This document shows positions 43,679 to 52,128 of a stretch of DNA of 52,128 nt, piece by piece. A model generated the notes under the pieces. It did no database searches. It saw only the letters and a program-made list of their open reading frames with translations, and was not told the DNA's origin. Origin of the DNA: an uncultured Eubacteriales bacterium (lineage in GTDB: Bacteria > Bacillota > Clostridia > Oscillospirales > CAG-272); contig CASGAQ010000008.1 in NCBI GenBank assembly GCA_949299535.1, forward strand, positions 1 to 52,128. Reading direction: 5' to 3'. The translations under genes and the position numbers were made by a program. Position 1 is the stretch's first letter. Every line of letters begins with the position of its first letter.

Positions 43679-43746
43679 ATATATAATTGATAATTTGTGT
43701 GCAAAAGTGATATATTTTTTCCTCTTATCGCTTTTTTACAAAAAGA

Positions 43747-43774
43747 GCATTTATTGTCTTCGCTTTGCAGAATA
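43747..43774 (+). promoter_or_regulatory. candidate SigG promoter of spoVACDE
   Basis: GCATT (43747-43751), 16 nt, CAGAATA (43768-43774), close to the SigG pattern GHATR / CATNHTA. A second possibility is GAATA (43770) with GATAAAA (43791). Position, 50-77 nt before the gene, fits either. Confidence 0.35.
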
Positions 43775-43823
43775 AAAATCCTTATACAAAGATAAAATAT
43801 CATACAGGAAAGGAGAGTGTTAT

Positions 43824-44270
43824 ATGAAAATAACAAAGCAGACATACAAAAAATATGTAAAAATGCGTGCTCCGTCCTCTCCCTTGGGAAAAGATATGGC
43901 ATGGGCATTTTTGACAGGAGGACTTATATGCGCTTTTGCAGAGGTACTTTATCATTTCTATCTCTATTTAAAAATAGAGGAAGATACCGTAAAAATACTT
44001 GTACCCATAACGCTTGTATTTCTTGCCTCTCTTGCCACCGGTATAGGAATCTTTGATGATCTTGCAAAAATTGCCGGAGCCGGAACTCTTGTGCCTATAA
44101 CAGGATTTTCTAATGCCGTTATAGCACCTCCGCTGGACGACAAGAGCGAAGGACTGGTTATGGGGGTGGGAGCCAAAATGTTTACCATTGCAGGACCTGT
44201 AATTGTTTACGGTACTATATCATCTGTTATATATGGTGTGATATATTGGCTTGTGGGAGTGATAACATGA
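43824..44270 (+). CDS. spoVAC: stage V sporulation protein AC
   Basis: 148 residues, a membrane protein of the spore inner membrane that takes part in dipicolinic acid uptake and release. N-terminal KITKQTYKKYVKMRAPSSPL (2-21), then membrane helices (about 25-45, 60-80, 115-147) with GIGIFDDLAKIAGAGTLVPI and TGFSNAVIAPP, the conserved family core. GGAAAGGAG precedes the ATG. Its stop overlaps the spoVAD start by ATGA. Confidence 0.95.
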   Translation: MKITKQTYKKYVKMRAPSSPLGKDMAWAFLTGGLICAFAEVLYHFYLYLKIEEDTVKILVPITLVFLASLATGIGIFDDLAKIAGAGTLVPITGFSNAVIAPPLDDKSEGLVMGVGAKMFTIAGPVIVYGTISSVIYGVIYWLVGVIT

Positions 44271-45271
44271 GCTTAAAAATTTTAAAATCTCCGCCATCTG
44301 TCATCGGTTATGCTGCCGTTGTAGGCAGACGAGAACACGAGGGGCCTCTTTCAGATGATTTTGACCTGCATGACATGACTGAAAAATTCGGCACCGACAC
44401 ATGGGAAAAAGCTGAAAGCGAAATGCAAAGGCTTGCCATGAATCTTGCGATGGCAAAAGCGAAAATAAACGGCGGCGATCTTGATGCGATATTTGCAGGT
44501 GATCTGATGAATCAATGCGTAGGCTCTTCTTACGGCGCGGAATGTTTCGGAAGACCCTTCTTTGGATTATACGGAGCTTGCTCAACATTTGCAGAGGGGA
44601 GTATACTTTCCTCGCTTCTTATAGGAAACGGAACATTTTCCAAATGCGGCGTTATAGCCTCGTCTCACTTTTGTACGGCGGAGCGTCAGTTTAGATATCC
44701 TCTTGAATACGGCGGGCAGAGAGCGCCTACCGCTCAGAGAACCGCCACTGCGGCGGGAGCGTTTGTACTTGCCGAAAAGGGAGAAGGGCCATTCGTACGT
44801 GAAGTTTTACCGGGAACGATAGTTGATATGGGTATAACGGACATAAACAATATGGGAGCTGCCATGGCTCCGGCGGCATACGATACGCTAAAAAAATACT
44901 TTGAAGAAACAGGAAAAGCACCTGATGATTTCGATCTTATTTTGACGGGAGATCTCGGCAAAGAAGGTCATGCCATTGTAAGCGATTTTATGAAAAGCGC
45001 TGGTTATAACATGAACGGAGTCTATAATGACTGCGGACTTATGCTATACAATGCACAAATTCAAGATATGCATGCGGGAGGCTCAGGCTGTGGCTGCAGT
45101 GCTTCTGTCATAGCGGGCCATATTATGAAACGATTTGAAAAGGGGTATATACATGATATATTATATGTTGCCACGGGAGCTCTTATGAGTCCTGCCAGCA
45201 TTCAGCAAGGAAGAAGTATACCCGGTATTGCACATCTTGTAAGGATCTGCGATTCGAGGAGTAAAGAATGA
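44267..45271 (+). CDS. spoVAD: stage V sporulation protein AD
   Basis: 334 residues with a thiolase-like fold; the dipicolinate-binding cytosolic subunit of the SpoVA complex. Family motifs: PPSVIGYAAVVGRREHEGPL (about 7-26), SSYGAECFGRPFFGLYGACST, RQFRYPLEYGGQRAPTAQRT, LTGDLGKEGHAI and HAGGSGCGCSASV. The start at 44267 gives ATGA overlap with spoVAC; the ORF extends seven codons further upstream without need. spoVAE overlaps its end the same way. Confidence 0.96.
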   Translation: MSLKILKSPPSVIGYAAVVGRREHEGPLSDDFDLHDMTEKFGTDTWEKAESEMQRLAMNLAMAKAKINGGDLDAIFAGDLMNQCVGSSYGAECFGRPFFGLYGACSTFAEGSILSSLLIGNGTFSKCGVIASSHFCTAERQFRYPLEYGGQRAPTAQRTATAAGAFVLAEKGEGPFVREVLPGTIVDMGITDINNMGAAMAPAAYDTLKKYFEETGKAPDDFDLILTGDLGKEGHAIVSDFMKSAGYNMNGVYNDCGLMLYNAQIQDMHAGGSGCGCSASVIAGHIMKRFEKGYIHDILYVATGALMSPASIQQGRSIPGIAHLVRICDSRSKE

Positions 45272-45636
45272 CGTTGTTTTGGGATTTGTTTAAAGCGTTT
45301 TTGGTAGGCGGCGCTATTTGTGCCCTAGTTCAGATAATCATAGACAAGACTGCGCTCACGCCCGCCCGAATATTGGTGTGTCTTGTAACGCTTGGAGTTA
45401 TTTTGGGCGCTGTGGGAATATATAAACCTTTTATAGATTTTGCAGGCTGCGGAGCTTCTACTCCTCTTACCGGATTTGGATATACTCTTGCAGCAGGGGT
45501 GAAAAAAGCGGTTGATGAAAAAGGTCTTATAGGCGCATTTACCGGCGGTCTTACAGGCAGTGCCGGAGGTATAACTGCCGCGGTATTTTTCGGATATTTT
45601 TTTGCACTTATATTCAGATCAAAACCGAGAGATTAA
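45268..45636 (+). CDS. spoVAE: stage V sporulation protein AE
   Basis: 122 residues, mostly membrane: helices about 5-25, 33-55 and 90-115. Family core YKPFIDFAGCGASTPLTGFG and GLTGSAGGITAAVFFGYFFA. With spoVAC and spoVAD it forms the three-gene channel set usual in Clostridia, which lack spoVAA/AB and here also spoVAF. Start ATGA overlaps the spoVAD stop. A strong terminator follows. Confidence 0.95.
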   Translation: MTLFWDLFKAFLVGGAICALVQIIIDKTALTPARILVCLVTLGVILGAVGIYKPFIDFAGCGASTPLTGFGYTLAAGVKKAVDEKGLIGAFTGGLTGSAGGITAAVFFGYFFALIFRSKPRD

Positions 45637-45650
45637 AGATTATAAAACAA

Positions 45651-45685
45651 AAAATACTCCGTCAAAATAAAAGACGGAGTATTTT
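45651..45685. terminator. bidirectional terminator between spoVAE and ricT
   Basis: AAAATACTCCGTC, nine-base A-rich loop, GACGGAGTATTTT, between convergent genes. Confidence 0.85.
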
Positions 45686-45688
45686 AGT

Positions 45689-46615
45689 TTATTCTTCGGG
45701 GGTATATGCCTGATCATCAGCTTCAGTCTTTTCGTTTTTGTGACCTTTTTTGGGTGGCGCGACGACTTGTATGTCGCTGACAGGATAAGAGCGGAACGTT
45801 ACAGCGTCATGGTCGATATATTTGACTTTAACGATACCTGTCAAAGGAGATACCTCGGATACTGTTCCTTTTCCGTCTCGCGTTGTAACTAAACTGTCGA
45901 CTTTGGGAAGTTTTTTCAGTTCGGATTCATAAAAATCATGCTCATATCTGAGACAGCACATGAGTCTTCCGCAAGCGCCGGATATCTTCTGGGAGTTAAG
46001 CGAAAGGTTTTGTTCCTTTGCCATTTTTATAGAAACTTGCTCAAAATCCGAAAGAAATTTTTTACAACAGAAGGGAAGTCCGCATACACCGAGTCCTCCT
46101 ATCAGCTTCGTTTCATCTCTTATGCCTATCTGACGAAGCTCGATTCTGGTCTTGAAAACTGAAGCAAGGTCTTTTACCAATTCTCTGAAGTCTACTCGAC
46201 CGTCTGCCGTGAAGTAAAACATAAGCTTGGAATTATCAAAAGTGTATTCGACATCGACAAGCTTCATGCCAAGTTTATATTCTTTGATTTTTTGGATACA
46301 AACCTCTTCTGCGGCTTTTTCTTTTTCTTTGTTCTCCCTGTATTTGTCCTTATCATCTGTCGTAGCTTTGCGTAAAATGGAGCGAAGAGGTAGCACAACG
46401 TCTTTAGCAGGAACTATCTTGTTGGCAACAGAAACTGTTCCGTATTCTATTCCTCTTGCCGTTTCAACTATTACAGCTTCCCCTGTTTCAGCTTTTGTGC
46501 CGCACGGGTCGAAGAAATATGTCTTTCCGTTATTTTTAAAACGAACTCCGACAATTTCGTATTCCGTTTTTTCCTCCGTTGTTGTATTCACGTTATTTTT
46601 TGTATTTATATCCAT
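45689..46615 (-). CDS. ricT: PSP1-domain protein RicT (YaaT)
   Basis: 308 residues. In Bacillus, RicT with RicA and RicF forms the Y-complex, which binds Fe-S clusters, affects RNase Y and promotes sporulation. Seen here: the PSP1 core, and Cys motifs GLGVCGLPFCCKKFL and SGACGRLMCCLRYE (about 190-235) that can carry clusters. The C-terminus is a charged tail (KKGHKNEKTEADD). Start 46615 is preferred over a frame 21 codons longer that overlaps holB; the ribosome site is poor. The order holB-ricT is the same as in Bacillus (holB-yaaT). Confidence 0.92.
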   Translation of the reverse strand: MDINTKNNVNTTTEEKTEYEIVGVRFKNNGKTYFFDPCGTKAETGEAVIVETARGIEYGTVSVANKIVPAKDVVLPLRSILRKATTDDKDKYRENKEKEKAAEEVCIQKIKEYKLGMKLVDVEYTFDNSKLMFYFTADGRVDFRELVKDLASVFKTRIELRQIGIRDETKLIGGLGVCGLPFCCKKFLSDFEQVSIKMAKEQNLSLNSQKISGACGRLMCCLRYEHDFYESELKKLPKVDSLVTTRDGKGTVSEVSPLTGIVKVKYIDHDAVTFRSYPVSDIQVVAPPKKGHKNEKTEADDQAYTPEE

Positions 46616-46634
46616 AATTAAATCACATCTTTCT

Positions 46635-47630
46635 TTAAATTCTACGCCAAAGGTTTTCCGCAAGATAAGCGCATGCAAGTCCTAAATTTGAATTAAAAGC
46701 CATATTTTTCTTCACTTCGGTTACAACTTCAAGAGCAGAAATAACCGAACTTACAGAAAATGCGGAAGCATATCGTTCAGCTTCATTTTCGCCTAGAGTA
46801 ACCGGTTTTTGATATTCTGAATTTTGAACTGTCATGATATCGCGTAACAAAAAAGCGAGATAATCCAAAAGCATTGCCAGCTTGTCGGAATTGTCTGCAA
46901 ACAATAGTATAAGCGAAACAAAATCGAAATATGAAACGCTTCTGTTTTTCTTAGCGAGCGAGGATATGACTTCGTTAGCTTTTGTAAACGCGTCAAACGC
47001 TTTATTTTCGGTATTCAGCAAAGATTCAGCTGCACCAAGCGCACCGCGAGACATCTTTACGGCAAAATCAAGTTTTTTCTCAGGTGCTGAATGCGCCGTT
47101 TCGTCGGCTGATTGTCGGAGATATTCTCGTATTTCATCGCTTGAAAAAGTCTGCATATTCACGCGGATAACACGTGACCGTACCGTCTGAAGGATAGAGG
47201 AGGGATTTTCACAGAGCAACATTATGTAAACTTTTTGAGGCGGTTCCTCTATTATTTTCAGCAAAGCATTCTGCGCCTGAGGCGTCATTCTGTCAGCGGC
47301 GTCAAAAATATACATTTTAAATTCAAGTTCATTTGGCGTAAGGTATATCGTAGAAACAAAAGAGCGTACGGTATCTATTCCTATGCGTTTCTCTTCTGTC
47401 GTAAGCAAGAATATATCGGGAGAATTTTCGCTTTCTATCTTTGAAATAAGTTCCTCGTCAGAAACATCGCGCCGTGCAAGCTCTTGGGCGATGCATTTGG
47501 CGAAAGTTTTCTTTCCGCAGCCTGCGGGTCCTGCGAGCATGTATGCATGTGATAGTTTGTTCTCTTTTATGCATTGAGAGAAAAGCGACTTAGCTTCATC
47601 GTTTCCTAAAATTTTGTCAAAATAGTTCAT
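46635..47630 (-). CDS. holB: DNA polymerase III subunit delta'
   Basis: 331 residues, part of the clamp loader. Walker A-like GPAGCGKKTFA (about 34-44), YIFDAADRMTPQAQNALLKI (about 107-126) followed by IEEPP, and the SRC-like VRSRVIRVN (about 150). The zinc-finger Cys set found in many delta' proteins is absent. The start is overlapped by ATGA with a 16-codon upstream frame. ricT follows 19 nt after its stop. Confidence 0.92.
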   Translation of the reverse strand: MNYFDKILGNDEAKSLFSQCIKENKLSHAYMLAGPAGCGKKTFAKCIAQELARRDVSDEELISKIESENSPDIFLLTTEEKRIGIDTVRSFVSTIYLTPNELEFKMYIFDAADRMTPQAQNALLKIIEEPPQKVYIMLLCENPSSILQTVRSRVIRVNMQTFSSDEIREYLRQSADETAHSAPEKKLDFAVKMSRGALGAAESLLNTENKAFDAFTKANEVISSLAKKNRSVSYFDFVSLILLFADNSDKLAMLLDYLAFLLRDIMTVQNSEYQKPVTLGENEAERYASAFSVSSVISALEVVTEVKKNMAFNSNLGLACAYLAENLWRRI

Positions 47631-47677
47631 GTTTTGAGACGAATCCTACGATTTTTATTTGTAAATGCAGTATTCAT
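47627..47677 (-). CDS. 16-residue upstream ORF coupled to holB
   Basis: MNTAFTNKNRRIRLKT, with GTGAGG seven bases before its ATG. Its TGA overlaps the holB ATG as ATGA, while holB itself has only a weak, distant AGGA. Translation of the small frame would deliver ribosomes to holB. Could also be fortuitous. Confidence 0.4.
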   Translation of the reverse strand: MNTAFTNKNRRIRLKT

Positions 47678-47710
47678 GTAAAAACCTCACGCTTTGAATT
47701 TTACTATAAT

Positions 47711-47739
47711 ATTATAACAGAGTAATAAAGTACTGTCAA
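47711..47739 (-). promoter_or_regulatory. perfect consensus promoter of holB-ricT
   Basis: On the minus strand TTGACA (47739-47734), 17 nt, TATAAT (47716-47711), leader of about 75 nt. Confidence 0.75.
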
Positions 47740-47779
47740 ATAAATTTGAGGATATTTTGTTTATGAGAATACATAAAAT

Positions 47780-47807
47780 CCGGCGGCGGGGAATATCCCG
47801 CCGCCGG
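47780..47807 (-). terminator. Rho-independent terminator of the dehydratase operon
   Basis: CCGGCGGCGGG and CCCGCCGCCGG form an 11-bp GC stem with a short loop; on the minus strand ATTTTATG follows. Confidence 0.75.
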
Positions 47808-47825
47808 TGCTGCCATAGAGAAGTT

Positions 47826-49148
47826 TTATTTAAGAACGGCAAAGGCTTCTTTTGCATTTTTTGCTTCGTCTTTATTTTCATCAGATACAATATCATTCAT
47901 CTCAAGGTTTCGTCTTGCATTGGCGAGCATGAGTTTGAGCCTGTTTTCTTGATTTACCCGGCTTGCGCCTGCGTCATAGTCGACAGCCACGATATTTATC
48001 TCCGGATTTATCTCTTTAAGCGGCTTCATCATGCCTTTTCCGACGATGTGGTTTGGCAAACACCCAAAAGGCTGTGTGCAAACAATGTTTTTTGCGCCGG
48101 ACTCTGCAAGTTCAAGCATTTCCGCCGTAAGCAACCAACCCTCTCCCATTTTAACCGCTGTACTGATAACGCTTTTTCCAAGCTCCGCGACATGGTCGAA
48201 GTTTGTCCAAGGCTCGAATGTGCCGTTTTCGCGCAGAGCTTGACTGATATCCTCCTTTTTTTTGCATAGGAATTTATATGCGAATTTGAAGAGCGGATAT
48301 GTTGCCCTGCCTTTTTTGTATATTTCATATTCCGAAAGAAGATTGTAAACATAGTAAAGACAGAAATCGAAAAGACCGGGAACGACTACCTCAGCGCCTT
48401 CTCCTACAAGAAAAGCTTCAAGATTGTTATTACCCAGAGGCGAATATTTGACGAATATTTCTCCTACTACGCCGACTTTGACAGCTTTTCGCTTTTGCAT
48501 GGGAATTTTTGCAAATTCTTCTATTATCTTTTTGTAGTTTTCTTTTATCTTGGGATATTTTATTTTTTTACCGCAACCGACTTCTTTTGCAAGTTCTTCA
48601 GTAAACTTGTCGGCAAGTTTTTCTGCGTCTCCCTTGTTAAGCTCATACGGACGAACTTGATTGACAAGGCTCATCAGCAAGTCGCCATAGAGTATACCGT
48701 ACATCATTGCATGATATTCATTAAGACCGAGTTTGAATCCGGGGTGCTTCTCAATACCAAGAACATTGAACGATATTACAGGAACGAAATCAAGTTCTGC
48801 TTTTGCAAGCGCTTTTCGTATGAGTGATATGTAGTTGGAAGCACGGCAGCCGCCGCCTGTTTGGAACATTATAAGAGCGACCTTGTGCGGATCATATTTT
48901 CCGGACTGCAGGGCTTGCATAAACTGACCGATAACGAGTATGGCGGGATAGCAGGTATCATTATGAGTATATTTCAAACCTGTTTCGGCAATTTCAGGCC
49001 CCTCGGTTTCGAGGAGTTCTACATTATAACCGTATGTTTTAAGTACGCTTATTATAAACTTAAAGTGACGAGGAAGCATATTTGGGACAAGTATAGTATA
49101 ATCCTTTTTCATTTCCTTTGTAAAAGGAACAAATGTAGTATCATGCAT
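47826..49148 (-). CDS. 2-hydroxyacyl-CoA dehydratase family protein (HgdB/D-like)
   Basis: 440 residues. Motifs of the 2-hydroxyglutaryl-CoA dehydratase D-component type: TGLKYTHNDTCYPAILVIGQ (about 58-77), MFQTGGGCRASNYISLIRKA (about 104-123), GEIFVKYSPLGNNNLE and CTQPFGCLPNHIVGKG, giving conserved Cys for a [4Fe-4S] cluster. In many Clostridia this domain is the C-terminal part of one 1400-residue activase protein; here it is a separate gene overlapping the activase gene by eight bases (ATGCATGA). The ATG at 49148 follows AAGGAGG. True substrate unknown. Confidence 0.85.
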   Translation of the reverse strand: MHDTTFVPFTKEMKKDYTILVPNMLPRHFKFIISVLKTYGYNVELLETEGPEIAETGLKYTHNDTCYPAILVIGQFMQALQSGKYDPHKVALIMFQTGGGCRASNYISLIRKALAKAELDFVPVISFNVLGIEKHPGFKLGLNEYHAMMYGILYGDLLMSLVNQVRPYELNKGDAEKLADKFTEELAKEVGCGKKIKYPKIKENYKKIIEEFAKIPMQKRKAVKVGVVGEIFVKYSPLGNNNLEAFLVGEGAEVVVPGLFDFCLYYVYNLLSEYEIYKKGRATYPLFKFAYKFLCKKKEDISQALRENGTFEPWTNFDHVAELGKSVISTAVKMGEGWLLTAEMLELAESGAKNIVCTQPFGCLPNHIVGKGMMKPLKEINPEINIVAVDYDAGASRVNQENRLKLMLANARRNLEMNDIVSDENKDEAKNAKEAFAVLK

Positions 49149-52083
49149 TGATTTGCGCCTCCTTTTCCTCAAGCGCGCCGAGCAAGCTGCGGAGTCTTAT
49201 TTTTACTGCGCCGAGATTGGTTATCTCATCGATTTTTATCTGAGTGTAATGTTTATGCTTTTCTTCCAGTATACGGCGTACTTCGTCCGTCGTTATTGCG
49301 TCTACGCCGCAGCCGAAAGATACGAGCTGAACAAGTTCGGTGTCTTCGTGTTCGGTAGCATAACGTGCCGCGCGGTAAAGACGCGAATGGAACGTCCATT
49401 GGTCAAGCACATGAACATACTGAACAGGCACCAAGTCAGAAACACTGTCTTCGCTGACTACAATAAAACCGAGTGATGCGGCAAGTTTATCTATACCATG
49501 ACCGATTTCAGGATCGATATGATAAGGACGTCCCGCGAGTATCATTATGCGCTTGCCCTTGGAGCGTGCATATTCAATTGCTTTGTCGCCTTCGGCGCGA
49601 AGTACTGTCTTGTATGCGCGATATGATTCAAAAGCGGCTTTGGCGGCTTTTTTCACTTCATACATATGTATCCCCGGATCCATTGTCTTGAGAGAGTCGA
49701 ATATGGTTTTGGCAAGTTCTGACGGATTTTCTATACTTATATATGGATAGAGGAAGTTTACTTTTTTCAATTCCTCCATATTTCCTTTGAGCAGTTCCGA
49801 GTAATATGCGACTATGGGGCAGTTAAAATGGTTGTCGCCTGCATGCTCATTTACGTTGTAAGTTATACTTGGATAGAAGATATTAGTATGTCCGTTTTCG
49901 ATAAGCTCTATTATATGTCCGTGCATTATTTTTGCAGGATAGCAAGCCGTATCGGACGGTATTGTAAACTGACCTTTTTCATATGTCTTTCTGTTTGACT
50001 GAGCGGAGAAATTAACTTCAAATCCGAGTTCTGTAAAGAATGCGTGCCAGAAAGGTGCAAGTTCATACATACCGAGCGCCATGGGCAAACCTATTCTGCC
50101 GCGTTTTCCCTTTACAGGTTTGAGGTTTTCAAAATATTTTCTCTTCCATGCATGTATGTTGGGAATTTCTTCAATTTCCGTGATGCCCAGAGCTTTTTGG
50201 CACTGATTTCCCGATATGAAACGTTTTCCGTCGGAAAATTTATTTATTGTAAGATGGCAGTGATTTGCACAACCGTTGCATATCGCAGAAGTCGAATCAT
50301 GTTTGAATGTTTTAAGTTCTTCTGCGGAAAGAATAGTGCTTTCATGGGATTGCATTATATGCAGAGCCGCACCGTATGCGCCCATAAGTCCGGCAATAGA
50401 CGGTCTGATTACATTATTTTTGAGTTCTTTTTCAAAAGCGCGAAGAACAGCATCGTTATAGAATGTGCCGCCTTGAACAACAACGCATTCGCCGAGTTCC
50501 TTGGCGGAATTTGCTCTTATTACTTTATATATGGCATTCTTTACAACGCTTACCGAAAGACCTGCGGAAATATCTTCAACGGAAGCACCGTCTTTTTGGG
50601 ATTGCTTTACGGAGGAGTTCATAAATACCGTGCAACGCGAACCGAGATTCACAGGAGCTTTTGCAAAAATGCCGAGGTTTGCAAAATCCTCTATACTGTA
50701 TCCCATTGCTTTGGCAAAGGTTTCAACGAAAGATCCGCAGCCGGAAGAACAAGCTTCATTGAGCATGATCGTATCGATAGCACCGTTGCGTATTTTAAAG
50801 CATTTTATATCCTGACCGCCTATGTCAAGTATAAAGTCAACATCAGGTCTGAAGTAGCGTGCCGCGGTATAATGTGCAATGGTTTCAACTACGCCTTCAT
50901 CTATATGAAAAGCGTGTTTTATCAGATCCTCGCCGTAACCGGTAACCGAACTTCCGCAAATCTTTATTCGGTTTTCGCACAAGTCATAAATGATACCGAG
51001 CTGCTCTCTGACTATTTTTACGGGATTACCCTTATTGGAACTGTAAAAAGAGTAGAGAATGGATTTATCCTCTGCGATAAGCGCAAGTTTTGTTGTTGTA
51101 CTGCCGCTGTCGATACCGAGCCATGCATTTCCTTTGTATGTTTTTATATCTGTTTCGGGAACGGTCGCCTGTTTGTGACGCGTTATAAAATAATCATATT
51201 CCTCTTGATTTGCAAACAGCGGAGGAAGGCGGTCTATACCGGAAACTTCCGTTTTTTCGCTTTCTTCCAATTTTGAGAGAAGTTCATCAAAAGATATTTC
51301 CTTAGCGTTTTTAGCATACATACAAGCGCCCATGGCGACGGAATAAAGAGCATATTCCGGAAAAACAGCCGTTTCTTCGGTTAAATGAAGAGTTTCATAA
51401 AATCTTTTCTTTAATCCTTCGCAATAATAAAGAGGACCGCCGAGAAACATTACCTTGCCTTCAATTTTTCTGCCCTGAATAAGACCCGTTATAGTCTGAT
51501 TTACAACGGCTTGATATATGCTTGCGGCAACGTTTGCCTTGTCCGCGCCTTGATTGAGAAGAGGCTGTATATCTGTCTTTGCAAAGACGCCGCAGCGTGA
51601 AGCTATTGGATATATTCTGTTAGCCTGAAGACTTGCCTTGTCCATCTCATCGACAGTCATATTTAGCAAGACAGCCATCTGATCTATGAATGCACCTGTG
51701 CCTCCGGCGCATGTGCCGTTCATTCGTTGGTCGACGCCGCCCTTATAAAATATGACCTTGGCGTCCTCTCCGCCGAGCTCAATGACAACTCCAGTATCCG
51801 GCGCAAGTTTATACACGACCTCGCCTGTCGCGTAAACTTCCTGAATAAATTCAAGGCCTGCTTTTTCCGCCATACCCATTCCGGCAGAACCGGAAACGGT
51901 AACTTTTAAAATATCGATATCATGCTCTTTTTTCATTTCACGAAGCATTTCGATAGTTGTTGCGCGTACTTTTGAGCGATGGCGCTGGTATTTTCGGTAT
52001 ACGATTTTTTCGCCGTTCATTAAAACGAGCTTGGCCGTTGTGGAGCCTATGTCTATTCCGAGAGAACAATTATTCACAGCCAC
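49141..52083 (-). CDS. acyl-CoA dehydratase activase, double ASKHA domain plus DUF2229
   Basis: 980 residues. Two tandem BadF/BcrA-type ATPase domains. First: LGIDIGSTTAKLVLM (8-22), ELGGEDAK, NGTCAGGTGAFIDQM and ASRCGVFAKTD. Second: LGIDSGSTTTKLALI (about 322), DIGGQDIKCF, EACSSGCGSFVETF and GSRCTVFMNSS. Each pair of Cys can bind part of a [4Fe-4S] cluster at the dimer face. The C-terminal 350 residues form the DUF2229 domain with CNGCANHC and SDTACYPAKIMHGH. Such proteins drive ATP-dependent low-potential electron transfer onto a dehydratase-like partner, here the next gene. Starts at GTG 52083 behind AAAGGAG. Confidence 0.92.
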   Translation of the reverse strand: MAVNNCSLGIDIGSTTAKLVLMNGEKIVYRKYQRHRSKVRATTIEMLREMKKEHDIDILKVTVSGSAGMGMAEKAGLEFIQEVYATGEVVYKLAPDTGVVIELGGEDAKVIFYKGGVDQRMNGTCAGGTGAFIDQMAVLLNMTVDEMDKASLQANRIYPIASRCGVFAKTDIQPLLNQGADKANVAASIYQAVVNQTITGLIQGRKIEGKVMFLGGPLYYCEGLKKRFYETLHLTEETAVFPEYALYSVAMGACMYAKNAKEISFDELLSKLEESEKTEVSGIDRLPPLFANQEEYDYFITRHKQATVPETDIKTYKGNAWLGIDSGSTTTKLALIAEDKSILYSFYSSNKGNPVKIVREQLGIIYDLCENRIKICGSSVTGYGEDLIKHAFHIDEGVVETIAHYTAARYFRPDVDFILDIGGQDIKCFKIRNGAIDTIMLNEACSSGCGSFVETFAKAMGYSIEDFANLGIFAKAPVNLGSRCTVFMNSSVKQSQKDGASVEDISAGLSVSVVKNAIYKVIRANSAKELGECVVVQGGTFYNDAVLRAFEKELKNNVIRPSIAGLMGAYGAALHIMQSHESTILSAEELKTFKHDSTSAICNGCANHCHLTINKFSDGKRFISGNQCQKALGITEIEEIPNIHAWKRKYFENLKPVKGKRGRIGLPMALGMYELAPFWHAFFTELGFEVNFSAQSNRKTYEKGQFTIPSDTACYPAKIMHGHIIELIENGHTNIFYPSITYNVNEHAGDNHFNCPIVAYYSELLKGNMEELKKVNFLYPYISIENPSELAKTIFDSLKTMDPGIHMYEVKKAAKAAFESYRAYKTVLRAEGDKAIEYARSKGKRIMILAGRPYHIDPEIGHGIDKLAASLGFIVVSEDSVSDLVPVQYVHVLDQWTFHSRLYRAARYATEHEDTELVQLVSFGCGVDAITTDEVRRILEEKHKHYTQIKIDEITNLGAVKIRLRSLLGALEEKEAQINA

Positions 52084-52128
52084 TTCATACTCCTTTAAAC
52101 TTAATATTTTTATTTATAATATTATATT

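Noticed and set aside
47780..47807. CGG-rich repeat resembling the ferredoxin pseudoknot strands
   Set aside because: A simple GC hairpin terminator with no second pairing partner.
50044..51276. 410-codon open frame on the plus strand
   Set aside because: Entirely antisense to the activase gene, which has unmistakable motifs; no ribosome site and composition like a reverse-complement shadow.
1..52128. CRISPR arrays, tRNA, rRNA, prophage genes
   Set aside because: Looked for by eye on both strands; no regularly spaced repeats, tRNA cloverleaf 3' ends, rRNA segments or phage structural genes seen.

Overview
The window reads as a chromosomal segment of an anaerobic, spore-forming, low-GC Gram-positive bacterium of the class Clostridia. 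It probably comes from an uncultured gut- or rumen-type lineage near Oscillospirales or Christensenellales, but the exact taxon is inference. Supporting genes are sigG and spoVACDE (forespore sigma factor and dipicolinate channel), an 8-Fe ferredoxin, the 2-hydroxyacyl-CoA dehydratase/activase machinery, a feo ferrous-iron operon and a two-gene SufBC-type Fe-S system. Strong GGAGG ribosome sites and TTGACA-17-TATAAT promoters fit as well. I saw no rRNA, tRNA, CRISPR array or prophage.

Layout. 1-9.8 kb: a giant cyclic beta-1,2-glucan synthase-like protein (GT84, cyclisation domain, GH94), a truncated HAD/beta-phosphoglucomutase-like remnant without its catalytic Asp, and 4-alpha-glucanotransferase. 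9.9-13.2 kb: a PPIase lipoprotein and a minimal SufC-SufB pair. 13.3-16.2 kb: proBAC. 16.3-22.1 kb: threonine branch of the aspartate pathway, with thrC-thrB-kinase-mnmM on the minus strand diverging from hom-asd. 22.2-26.6 kb: inorganic pyrophosphatase, a small alarmone synthetase with a cytidylate-kinase-like protein, and a GH78 rhamnosidase. 26.8-30.1 kb: feoA-feoA-feoB-Cys-rich protein behind a perfect promoter and a DtxR-box-like palindrome.

30.2-35.2 kb is the accessory region. The two ends of one IS256-family element (or of two related ones) face each other: a frameshifted transposase C-terminus at 30.2-30.36 kb and a transposase N-terminus with a destroyed start codon at 35.05-35.17 kb. 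Between them is about 4.7 kb of mosaic cargo: a LysR pseudogene with an internal stop, a 5'-truncated ftsH abutting it, an unusual protein with tandem calcium-loop repeats, gene debris and an intact GH127 beta-L-arabinofuranosidase-like gene.

35.2-39.3 kb: sigG with a SigF-type promoter, a two-component system and rpe. 39.4-43.6 kb: a tight operon of D-aspartate-ligase-like ATP-grasp, Asp/Glu racemase and MurE, whose MurE substrate motif is not the diaminopimelate type. This suggests a cell wall with a D-Asp cross-bridge. A divergent XRE regulator follows, then a 57-residue ferredoxin whose mRNA leader can fold an H-type pseudoknot just before the ribosome site. 43.8-52.1 kb: spoVACDE, holB-ricT (holB coupled to a 16-codon upstream ORF), and a dehydratase plus double-activase pair that elsewhere occurs as one fused protein.

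The observations most worth follow-up are the ferredoxin pseudoknot leader, the IS256-bounded mosaic with its calcium-loop protein, and the D-Asp cross-bridge operon.
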